DNA from: HT1-32 sp040219025
GTDB taxonomy: Bacteria > Pseudomonadota > Alphaproteobacteria > Rhodospirillales > HT1-32
Reading direction: 5' to 3'
DNA: 64,000 bases
Assembly (NCBI GenBank): GCA_040219025.1
Contig: JAVJTE010000020.1
Span: 496,001-560,000 of the forward strand
The position numbers were made by a program, and so were the translations under genes. Of the stretch, positions 41,260 through 49,053 are shown piece after piece (position 1 is the stretch's first letter; each line of letters starts with the position of its first letter). Under the pieces are notes generated by a model. The model worked only from the letters and a program-made list of their open reading frames with translations, was not told where the DNA came from and made no database searches.

Positions 41260-42465
41260 TTATGAAGTGAGTTTGTCGGCGATGCGGCTGGCCAGCCGGT
41301 CAGCAACATCGGTTTTGGCGAGTGCGGGCCAGCTTTCCACCCCATCGGCGGTGACCAGATGGATACTGTTGCGATCACCGCCAAAGGTGCCGGTGGCGGG
41401 TGAGACATCGTTGGCCAGAATCCAGTCACAGCCCTTGCGCGCGCGTTTGGCGGTGGCGTTGTCGATCACATTTTCGGTTTCGGCGGCAAAGCCGATGACG
41501 ATACCGGGCCGTCCCTTTCCGGGCGCGGACAGTTCGGCCAGAATGTCGGGGTTTGGCGTCAGTTCCAGTGCGGGCACGCCGCCACCATCGGTTTTCTTGA
41601 CCTTCGCCTCCTGCCGGTTGGCAACCCGCCAGTCGGCCACCGCTGCGGCGCAGACTGCGATGTCGGCAGGCAGGGCGGCCCGGCAGGCATCCAGCATTTC
41701 GCTGGCGGTCTCCACATGATGCACTTCGACCCCGGCGGGGTCGGTCAGTCTGGTCGGACCACTGACCAGCACGGTCGTTGCCCCCAGCCGGGCCAGCGCC
41801 GCCGCGATGGCATGTCCCTGCTTGCCGGAGGAGCGGTTGGCGATATAGCGGACCGGATCAATCGGCTCATGGGTCGGGCCGCTGGTCACCAGCGCGCGCT
41901 TTCCGGCCAATGGCTGGTTGGTTCCGAAATGGGCATCAATCGCTTCGGCGACCTGAACCGGTTCAATCATCCGGCCCGGGCCGAATTCACCGCAGGCCAT
42001 ATCGCCGTCGACAGGCCCCAGCATCCTGACCCCGCGGCTGATCAGCGTTGCCACATTCGCCTGTGTCGCTGCATGTTCCCACATCCGCACATTCATTGCC
42101 GGTACCGCCATCACCGGCTTGTCAGTGGCCAGCAGCACGGTGGTCGCCAGATCGCTGGCCAGACCATGAGTCATCTTGGCCAGAATATCGGCGCTGGCCG
42201 GGACAACGACCAGCAGGTCGGCATTGCGGGACAGCTGGATATGACCCATCTCCGCCTCGTCGGTCAGCGAGAAGATATCCTGATAGACCTTGTCTTCACT
42301 CAGGGCCGACAGCGACAGCGGTGTGACGAACTGCGCGCCACCGGCGGTCAGCACGCAACGCACCGCATAGCCGCGACGTTTCAGTTCGCGGATCAGCTCC
42401 AGCGATTTATAGGCAGCAATACCGCCGGAAATAATGAGCAGAATACGTTTGCCGTTCATGAACAT
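41260..42465 (-). CDS. coaBC: bifunctional phosphopantothenoylcysteine decarboxylase / phosphopantothenate-cysteine ligase
   Basis: About 401 residues from the ATG at 42465 (MFMNGKRILLIISGG); an ATG two codons later and one eleven codons earlier are alternatives. The N-terminal flavoprotein CoaC carries PAMNVRMWEHAATQAN near 118 and the Cys-containing MACGEFGPGRM near 157; the CoaB half starts at VTSGPTHEPIDPVRYIANRS near 197. It makes 4'-phosphopantetheine for coenzyme A, using cysteine. First gene of the five-gene operon ending with lysE. Confidence 0.94.
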   Translation of the reverse strand: MFMNGKRILLIISGGIAAYKSLELIRELKRRGYAVRCVLTAGGAQFVTPLSLSALSEDKVYQDIFSLTDEAEMGHIQLSRNADLLVVVPASADILAKMTHGLASDLATTVLLATDKPVMAVPAMNVRMWEHAATQANVATLISRGVRMLGPVDGDMACGEFGPGRMIEPVQVAEAIDAHFGTNQPLAGKRALVTSGPTHEPIDPVRYIANRSSGKQGHAIAAALARLGATTVLVSGPTRLTDPAGVEVHHVETASEMLDACRAALPADIAVCAAAVADWRVANRQEAKVKKTDGGGVPALELTPNPDILAELSAPGKGRPGIVIGFAAETENVIDNATAKRARKGCDWILANDVSPATGTFGGDRNSIHLVTADGVESWPALAKTDVADRLASRIADKLTS

Positions 42466-42547
42466 AATTTTAGCGTTTCCATTGCGTAGAACAATCAAAA
42501 TTACGTAATGAGTCTGTGGATCGGGTCAGGTTTTCTAATCTCAACCC

Positions 42548-43411
42548 TCAGGCGGCTTTCCTGTTCGCTTCCCGCAACGCAACGATGGCAATGCCGGCGA
42601 TGGTGAGCACGCCACCGACACCAAGACGCCATGTCATTTCATCCCCGAGGAACAGAATCCCGCCGATAACACCGATGATTGGCACCAGCAGCAGCCAGGG
42701 GGTGATCAGCGAGACCGGATATCGCTGCAGCAGGTAATACACGCCGCCATGTCCGAAGATGGAGACCAGTACGGCGGAATAGATCAGCATCGACCAGTCG
42801 AACCAGTCCGCCGTTACCAGCGAGTTTATCTGGCCTTCTTCAAACAGGAAGGAAAGTCCCAGCAGTGGCCCGAAGGAGACCGCAGATATCCAGGCATTGA
42901 TGGTGAAGACATTGACATCCTTCAGCGATTTGACGATCAGGGCGGCGATGGAAAACATCAGGGCGGCCGCCATGACCATGGCCACGGAATCCAGATTGTT
43001 GAAGACAACGGGATCAAAGCCGATCACCAGCACACCCAGGAAGGCGGTGCCAATGCCGGCGATCCGCCAGGCACCGACTTTCTCGCCAAAGAAAATGATC
43101 GCGAGTATGACCGAGAACGGCACCGACAGCTTCGACAGAATGGCGATGGAACCGACATTTTCTGCATGGTCGATGGCATAGTAGATGAAGGTGTAATGCA
43201 GCACGCCCATGACGATACAGAAGGTCAGCAGGCGTTTCATCCGGCCCGGCACAATGCGCAGGAACGGCAGCAGACAGACAGTCAGCAGGGCAAATCGCAG
43301 GCCGGTGAAGAACAGCGGTTCAAACTGGTCGACCCCCAGTTTCCCGGCGACATACATCATGCCCCAGATCACATTGATGGAGAGAATGAGGGCGAGATGG
43401 GGAAGGGTCAC
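42548..43411 (-). CDS. EamA/DMT-family permease (tandem copy 2)
   Basis: A 287-residue protein with about ten transmembrane segments in two EamA repeats. It shares WG...KLG near the N-terminus, PGRM, GVLHY and VPFSVILA with the neighbouring upstream gene, so the two are tandem paralogues. DMT permeases move amino acids, nucleobases or related metabolites. Substrate not predictable. It lies downstream of its paralogue with a 38-bp gap. Confidence 0.86.
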   Translation of the reverse strand: MTLPHLALILSINVIWGMMYVAGKLGVDQFEPLFFTGLRFALLTVCLLPFLRIVPGRMKRLLTFCIVMGVLHYTFIYYAIDHAENVGSIAILSKLSVPFSVILAIIFFGEKVGAWRIAGIGTAFLGVLVIGFDPVVFNNLDSVAMVMAAALMFSIAALIVKSLKDVNVFTINAWISAVSFGPLLGLSFLFEEGQINSLVTADWFDWSMLIYSAVLVSIFGHGGVYYLLQRYPVSLITPWLLLVPIIGVIGGILFLGDEMTWRLGVGGVLTIAGIAIVALREANRKAA

Positions 43412-43449
43412 AGAACTCTCCGGCGCGACGGCGCGTTGATATGTCCGGA

Positions 43450-44334
43450 TTATTGCGCTTTCGGCAGCGCGTGGACAGCGCCCTTTTTCGCCGATCTGAA
43501 GGTGATGACCGCGACACCCGCCAGCAGGATGCCGCCACCAGCCAGAATACGCAGGGTCAGTACATCACCAAGAATGGCGACCCCCAGGCCAACAGCAAAG
43601 AACGGCATCAGCAGAAACCAGGGTGTGACCTGCGCGACGCCATAATGGCGCAGCAGATAGTAGAACGAGCCATGCCCGACAAGGGTCACCAGAAGGGCGG
43701 TATAGGCAATTGCGCTCCATTGCCAGACCCCGGAACCGGCGAGTGCGGCAAGCTGGCCGGTCTCAAGGACCGCGCTCAGGCCCAGCAGCGGTCCCAGGGC
43801 CACCAGACTGACCCAGGCGTTGATGGTCATCGGACTGATATCGGCAAGTCCGCGGGCCATGACATTGGCGCAGGACAGGATGAAGGATGTCACGATCATC
43901 ATGATCAGGGCATCCGGATATTTCAGCACCTCCGGATCAAGGCCCATGACCATCACCCCGGAAAAGGCGAGGCCGATGCCGAACCAGCGTTTCCAGCCGA
44001 CCTGTTCGCGCAGGATGACGACAGCCAGAATCACCGAGAACGGCACATGAATCTGATTGATGATGGCCAGCGAGGCGGTGTTCCCGGTCCAGCTGATCGC
44101 CAGCAGGATGGTCGAGTAATGCAGCACCCCGAGTGTAAAGGCGAACATCAGCAACCGGTGCATGCGACCGGGAATGATCTTCAGAAACGGAAACAGCACC
44201 AGTATCAGGACGGCAAACCGCAGGAACGAGAAGAAAATCGGCGGAAAATGCTCCAGCCCCAGTTTCGTCACGACAAAGTTCCCGCCCCAGATCACGCAGA
44301 TAGCCAACACAAGGAGGATATGAATGGGGCGCAA
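43450..44334 (-). CDS. EamA/DMT-family permease (tandem copy 1)
   Basis: A 294-residue, ten-segment EamA-type permease. Its N-terminal repeat aligns closely with the next gene (KLG, PGRM.RLL, GVLHY, VPFSVILA), while loops and C-termini differ, suggesting an old tandem duplication. The ribosome site AGGAGG lies just before the start. No substrate is evident. Confidence 0.86.
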   Translation of the reverse strand: MRPIHILLVLAICVIWGGNFVVTKLGLEHFPPIFFSFLRFAVLILVLFPFLKIIPGRMHRLLMFAFTLGVLHYSTILLAISWTGNTASLAIINQIHVPFSVILAVVILREQVGWKRWFGIGLAFSGVMVMGLDPEVLKYPDALIMMIVTSFILSCANVMARGLADISPMTINAWVSLVALGPLLGLSAVLETGQLAALAGSGVWQWSAIAYTALLVTLVGHGSFYYLLRHYGVAQVTPWFLLMPFFAVGLGVAILGDVLTLRILAGGGILLAGVAVITFRSAKKGAVHALPKAQ

Positions 44335-44424
44335 AAGACAGGACCAAAAGAGGTGGAAGGTGTCACCGAGACTATCAGTGACGAGAAGGCTGGCAACATC
44401 TCACTGACCCGGAGTTTGTTGCCA

Positions 44425-44462
44425 TCCTTCAAGACAGCGCCCCGTGCTTCCCCAGGATGAGG
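44425..44462 (-). repeat. dispersed palindromic repeat, family A (degenerate copy 4)
   Basis: TCCTTCAAGACAGCGCC ... CCCAGGATGAGG resembles copy 3 with several changes. It lies in the 160-bp gap between the class V aminotransferase and the EamA genes. A small GGTCCGG/CCGGACC hairpin stands beside it at about 44478-44493. Confidence 0.5.
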
Positions 44463-44494
44463 CAGCGGATAACAACAGGTCCGGCCCCGGACCC

Positions 44495-45664
44495 TTATTT
44501 CAGCCGTTCAACCGCAGCGCAAAACCGCTCGATCTCGTCTTCCGTGTTATAATAGTGGACAGAGGCGCGGCCCAGTTTGGCTAGGCCACGGGCTTCCATG
44601 TCCAGCCGGGTCGATGCGGCAACGCTGATGGTGATGTTGATCTGTTCCGCCCGCAGGTCTGTCTTCAGCTGCGGCAGGTCCGTGCCATCCAGTGTGAAGG
44701 TGACAATCCCGCAGGGGTTCGGGCCGAGGTCGCGGATGGTCACGCCGGGGACATCACCGAGGCGCTGGCGCAGCCGGGTAGCGAGATGCTGAATGCGTTC
44801 CCAGATTGCGTCCTGTCCCAGTGCCAGCGTGTAATCAACCGCGGCACCCATCCCCAGCTGACCGGCGATATTGTTCTCCCAGTTCTCGAACCGGCGGGCA
44901 TCGGGGCGGACCCGGTATTCACCGGCGGCGACCCAGGGGGCGGCGTGATGGTCCAGCATGGGTGGCTCCAGCTGTTGCAGCAGCGAGTCCCGGACATACA
45001 GGAAGCCCGCACCGCGCGGCCCGCGCAGATATTTGCGGCTGGTCGCGGTCAGAATGTCACAGCCGATCCGGTCAACATCAACGGGTAGTTGTCCGACCGC
45101 CTGACAGGCATCCAGCAGGTAGGGAATACCGGCAGCTTTTGCCAGTTTGCCGATTTCTGCGGCCGGATTGACCAGCCCGCCATTGGTCGGCACATGGGTA
45201 ATGCTGATCAGTTTCGTGCGTTTGCCGATCATCCCGGCCAGCGCCTCGACGGACAGGGCGCCGCTCTCGTCGTTCGGAACGACATCGATTTCCACGCCAT
45301 ATTTGCGGGCAACCTGCAGATAGGCGACATAGTTGGCGGCATATTCCGCCTGTGCCGTGATGATGCGGTCACCGGGCCGGAAATCGAAGGCATAGAAGGC
45401 CAGCTGCCAGGCGACGGTGGCATTCTCTACCAGCGCAATCTCACTGGTCTGTGCGCCGATCAGGGTGGCGATGGACTGATAGACTGCGGCATGTCGTGCG
45501 GCGGCCTCGCCCGCAGCCTCATAGCCACCGGTCAGGGCCTCGCGCCGGAAATGACTGTTCACCGCATCCAGCACCGGCTGCGGCATCAGGGCGGCACCGG
45601 CATTGTTGAAATGCAGCACATGTTCGGTCCCCGGCGTCTCCCGGCGCAGGCGTTCGATATCCAT
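44495..45664 (-). CDS. class V aminotransferase-fold PLP enzyme
   Basis: A 389-residue PLP-dependent protein of the cysteine desulfurase/isopenicillin-N-epimerase-like class. HFNNAGAALMPQPV lies at residues 19-32, LLDACQAVGQLPVDV near 180 has the cofactor Asp and Gln, and the PLP-lysine is in TSRKYLRGPRGAGFLYV near 209. Catalytic loop cysteine of a true desulfurase is not evident. It begins two bases after the reductase gene stop. Reaction unknown. Confidence 0.84.
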   Translation of the reverse strand: MDIERLRRETPGTEHVLHFNNAGAALMPQPVLDAVNSHFRREALTGGYEAAGEAAARHAAVYQSIATLIGAQTSEIALVENATVAWQLAFYAFDFRPGDRIITAQAEYAANYVAYLQVARKYGVEIDVVPNDESGALSVEALAGMIGKRTKLISITHVPTNGGLVNPAAEIGKLAKAAGIPYLLDACQAVGQLPVDVDRIGCDILTATSRKYLRGPRGAGFLYVRDSLLQQLEPPMLDHHAAPWVAAGEYRVRPDARRFENWENNIAGQLGMGAAVDYTLALGQDAIWERIQHLATRLRQRLGDVPGVTIRDLGPNPCGIVTFTLDGTDLPQLKTDLRAEQINITISVAASTRLDMEARGLAKLGRASVHYYNTEDEIERFCAAVERLK

Positions 45665-45666
45665 GA

Positions 45667-46692
45667 TCAGGCTTCTCCCGGCAGTCCTTTGGTGGTCGAA
45701 TATTCAAAGTGCAGTGCCTCGTCCGGATGAACCAGCGGATAGATGGCATGGGCCGCCATCGCCGCTTCTGAAAAGCCGCAGAGGATAAGCTTCAGCTTGC
45801 CCGGATAGGTGGCGATATCACCAATGGCAAAGATACCGGGCAGGCTGGTCTGGCTGGTCGCCGGATCAATGGTGACATGCTTGCGGGCCATTTCCATGCC
45901 CCAGCCGGCAATCGGCCCGAGGTTGGTCGACAGCCCGAAGAAGGGCAGCAGACTGTCGGCTTCCAGCACCCGCTCCTCGCCCTCCAGCGTCTGAACAACG
46001 ACGCCGGTCAGTGTCGTGCCGTCGCCCTGCAGGCTGTGCAGCTGGTAGGGAATGACCATCTCGACCTTGCCCCCGGCGGTGGCCAGCGCCCGCATCCGCT
46101 CGACGCTTTCCGGGGCAGCGCGGAATTTGTCACGGCGATGGACGACGTAGATTTTCCGGGCGACTTCCGCCAGCGAGATCGCCCAGTCCACCGCGGAATC
46201 ACCGCCACCCGCGATAACCACCTGCTTGTCCGTATAATCGGCCCGGCGTCTGACCAGATACTGCACCGCGCCACCTTCATAGGATTCCAGCCCGTCCATC
46301 GGCGGGCGGTTCGGGCCGAAGGCACCGACCCCGGCAGCAAGGATGACGGCTGTCGCCTCGATCACCGTGCCTTTTGAGGTGGTCAGCCGCCAGCGCCCGT
46401 CCGCCAGGCTCTCCAGCCCGGTAACCTGCTGGCCCAGATGATACACCGGATTGAAGGGAGCAGCCTGCTGTTCGAGATTGGCGATCAGGTCGGCGGCGTC
46501 GATTGAAGGGAAGCCCGGAATGTCATAGATCGGCTTTTCCGGATACAGCGCGCTGCACTGTCCGCCGACCGCATCCAGCGCATCAATGACATGACATTTC
46601 AGCCGCACCATGCCGCATTCAAACACGGCGAACAGCCCGACCGGGCCAGCGCCGATAATCGCGACATCGGTCTGATGGGGTGTGGTGGTCAT
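45667..46692 (-). CDS. thioredoxin-reductase-like ferredoxin/flavodoxin-NADP reductase
   Basis: A 341-residue FAD/NAD(P) protein. FAD fold AIIGAGPVGLFAVFECG at residues 11-27, NADP fold VVIAGGGDSAVDWA near 155-168, C-terminal FAIGDIATYPGKLKLI near 290. The CxxC of thioredoxin reductase is absent, matching the YumC-type ferredoxin-NADP reductases. It heads a two-gene unit with the class V enzyme, for which it could supply or remove electrons indirectly; that link is speculative. Confidence 0.87.
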   Translation of the reverse strand: MTTTPHQTDVAIIGAGPVGLFAVFECGMVRLKCHVIDALDAVGGQCSALYPEKPIYDIPGFPSIDAADLIANLEQQAAPFNPVYHLGQQVTGLESLADGRWRLTTSKGTVIEATAVILAAGVGAFGPNRPPMDGLESYEGGAVQYLVRRRADYTDKQVVIAGGGDSAVDWAISLAEVARKIYVVHRRDKFRAAPESVERMRALATAGGKVEMVIPYQLHSLQGDGTTLTGVVVQTLEGEERVLEADSLLPFFGLSTNLGPIAGWGMEMARKHVTIDPATSQTSLPGIFAIGDIATYPGKLKLILCGFSEAAMAAHAIYPLVHPDEALHFEYSTTKGLPGEA

Positions 46693-46860
46693 GGCAGAAT
46701 CCCTCGCAACGCAATACGGACGGCAGTGATGGCGTCAGCGGCAGAGCATTGCAAGGCCGGCAATACCGGATTTGACGCTTTGCGACGGATATCCGGCCCT
46801 GTAGACTCAGTCTGTTAGACCTTCCGGGTCTCCTGATCTGTCACTTCATCACCTCACCGG

Positions 46861-47328
46861 TTGCCGTTGTTCTCACGTCTGCTCCTTACTGAATCCGATA
46901 CGGCACATCTGGGTGCTGAGCTGGCTGCGCTGGCCCGGCCCGGCGATGTCATTGCGCTGGCCGGCGATCTTGGTGCCGGGAAATCGGTGATGGCCCGTGG
47001 CTTTATCCGGGCGCTGGCGGGCCAGGATATCGATGTGCCAAGCCCGACCTTCACCCTGTTGCAGACCTACGAGACGCCGGATGCCGTGGTCTGGCATTTC
47101 GATCTTTATCGGCTGGAAGACCCGGAGGAGATCTGGGAGCTGGGGGTGGAAGATGCCTTCGACGAGGGGATCAGCCTGTTTGAATGGCCGGGTAAGGGCG
47201 GCAGTGCGATTCCCGCCGACCGGCTGACCGTCAGCCTGACGATCCGGGCCGATGACTCACGAGAGGCCAGCCTGTCCGGTGGCCCGTCCTGGGCGGACCG
47301 CCTGAAGGGATTGTCCGGTCATGGCTGA
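46861..47328 (+). CDS. tsaE: tRNA threonylcarbamoyladenosine biosynthesis ATPase TsaE
   Basis: A 155-residue TsaE. Walker A is GDLGAGKSVMARG near residues 37-49, followed by PSPTFTLLQTY and HFDLYRLEDPEEI. TsaE works with TsaB (11329) and TsaD in t6A synthesis. The start is taken as TTG; no in-frame ATG or GTG precedes the conserved part and no strong ribosome site is visible. It overlaps the kinase gene by eight bases and heads the amgK-murU-addBA operon. Confidence 0.92.
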   Translation: MPLFSRLLLTESDTAHLGAELAALARPGDVIALAGDLGAGKSVMARGFIRALAGQDIDVPSPTFTLLQTYETPDAVVWHFDLYRLEDPEEIWELGVEDAFDEGISLFEWPGKGGSAIPADRLTVSLTIRADDSREASLSGGPSWADRLKGLSGHG

Positions 47329-48322
47329 TCGTCTGGTGCTTCACGCCCCGTTTCTTGCGACGGCGGGTCGGGCCGGAGCAGAAGTGTCGCTGCTTGCCGG
47401 AGATGCCTCCTTCCGGAAATATTACCGGGTTCGCCGGGCGGGCGAGATCACGGTGCTGATGGATGCCCCGCCGCCGCAGGAAGATGTGCGGCCTTTCGTG
47501 CGGATCGCCCGGCATCTGCGGGCACTGGGGCTGAGCGCACCGGAAATACTGGCAGAGGATACCGGGAGCGGGTTTCTGCTGCTCGAAGATCTGGGGGATG
47601 CGACCTATACCCGGCTGCTGGCGGAACCGGGAGCGGACGAGGCGGCGCTCTATCAGCTGGCGACGGATGTCCTGATCCATCTGCACCGCCGGGCGGATGC
47701 CGTCATTCCTGATTTGCCTTCGTATGATGCGGATCTGCTGTGGCGCGAAGCCGCCCTGCTGACAGACTGGTATATGCCGGCCATCTTCGGCGTGGAAACC
47801 GATGCGCCGGTCCGGGACAGTTTTGAGGCGGCGTGGCGCGAGGTCTCTGCTGTGGTTGATGCGGCGCCCTGGTCGCTGGTTTTGCGTGACTACCATGTCG
47901 ATAACCTGCTGCTGCTGCCGGATCGTGCGGGTATTGGCCAATGCGGTCTGCTGGATTTTCAGGATGCGGTGCAAGGCCCGACGGCCTATGACCTGATGAG
48001 CCTGCTGCAGGATGCCCGGCGCGATGTGGCACCAGAGGTTCAGATGCTTTGTCTGGACCGTTATCTGGCGGCCTTCCCGGCTATCGACCCTGCGGCCTTC
48101 GAGGCCGCCTATGCGGTGCTGGCGGCACAGCGTCATACCAAGGTCATTGGCATTTTTACCCGGCTTTGCGTCCGTGACGGAAAGCCGGATTATCTGCGCC
48201 ATATACCGCGTCTCTGGCGTCTGCTGGAGGCCGCCCTGGCCCATCCTGCCCTTGACCCTGTCGCCCGCTGGTTCGATACCCATATTCACAAACAAGACAG
48301 AATTATACCGAGAAGCCCGTGA
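47321..48322 (+). CDS. amgK: aminoglycoside-phosphotransferase-fold sugar kinase (AmgK-like)
   Basis: A 333-residue protein kinase-like phosphotransferase. Catalytic loop LRDYHVDNLLLL near residue 187 and metal loop LLDFQDAVQGP near 210 are conserved; the nucleotide end shows GDASFRKYYRV near 28. With the adjacent MurU-like gene it matches the AmgK-MurU pair of Pseudomonas, where AmgK phosphorylates N-acetylmuramate/N-acetylglucosamine at the anomeric carbon during cell-wall recycling. Assigned by family and context. Confidence 0.85.
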   Translation: MADRLVLHAPFLATAGRAGAEVSLLAGDASFRKYYRVRRAGEITVLMDAPPPQEDVRPFVRIARHLRALGLSAPEILAEDTGSGFLLLEDLGDATYTRLLAEPGADEAALYQLATDVLIHLHRRADAVIPDLPSYDADLLWREAALLTDWYMPAIFGVETDAPVRDSFEAAWREVSAVVDAAPWSLVLRDYHVDNLLLLPDRAGIGQCGLLDFQDAVQGPTAYDLMSLLQDARRDVAPEVQMLCLDRYLAAFPAIDPAAFEAAYAVLAAQRHTKVIGIFTRLCVRDGKPDYLRHIPRLWRLLEAALAHPALDPVARWFDTHIHKQDRIIPRSP

Positions 48323-49053
48323 CATCTGAAATTCCGAAGACTGCCATTCTGCTCTCCGCCGGTTACGGTAAACGCATGCAACCGCTGACTGATGAATGTC
48401 CGAAGCCGCTGATCGAGGTTGGCGGCCGTTCCATGCTGGACCGGGCACTGGACCGCATGATTGATGCGGGGGTGGAACGGGTGGTCGTCAATCTGTTCTA
48501 CAAGGGCGAGATGATCCGGGAGCATCTTGCCAGCCGGAGGGATGTGGAGATTCTGTTCTCTGAGGAGACCGAACTGCTGGAGACCGGTGGCGGTATCAGG
48601 CAGGCCTTGCCGCTGCTGGGTGACGGACCGTTTATCGCCGCCAATTCCGATACAGTCTGGCTGGATGGCCCGACACAGGCCCTGCAGCGGATGGCCGATG
48701 AATGGAATCCTGATGTGATGGATGCGCTGCTGATGCTGCATTCCGGCGCGGCGGCCTGGGGCTACGAAGGTGTCGGCGATTTCACCATGGATGAATATGG
48801 CAAGATCGCCCGGCGTGAGGAAATACTGGTCGCCCCTTTTGTCTATACCGGCGTGCAGATTCTGACCGCCGACCTGTTCACCAACACACCGGACGGGCCG
48901 TTTTCCATGAACCTGCTGTTCGACCGGGCGATTGAAAACGAACGCCTCTATGGCATCGTCCATGACGGTGAATGGCATCATGTCGGCACCCCCGGACAGC
49001 TTGCGGATGCCAATCTGCGGTTCGGCGATAACGCCCCGACCAGTGGCAAATGA
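48319..49053 (+). CDS. murU: nucleotidyltransferase, MurNAc-1-phosphate uridylyltransferase-like (MurU)
   Basis: A 244-residue sugar nucleotidyltransferase. The nucleotide-binding signature AILLSAGYGKRMQPLTDECP is at residues 9-28 and ETGGGIRQALPLLG near 87-100. GTG start within a GTGA overlap with the kinase gene. The pair would convert recycled MurNAc to UDP-MurNAc, bypassing de novo synthesis and fosfomycin block, as shown in Pseudomonas. Could alternatively use another sugar phosphate. Confidence 0.86.
   Translation: MTSEIPKTAILLSAGYGKRMQPLTDECPKPLIEVGGRSMLDRALDRMIDAGVERVVVNLFYKGEMIREHLASRRDVEILFSEETELLETGGGIRQALPLLGDGPFIAANSDTVWLDGPTQALQRMADEWNPDVMDALLMLHSGAAAWGYEGVGDFTMDEYGKIARREEILVAPFVYTGVQILTADLFTNTPDGPFSMNLLFDRAIENERLYGIVHDGEWHHVGTPGQLADANLRFGDNAPTSGK

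Noticed and set aside
44495..45664. Class V enzyme as a cysteine desulfurase of an iron-sulfur assembly system
   Set aside because: I do not see the catalytic loop cysteine and no scaffold or Isc/Suf genes are adjacent.
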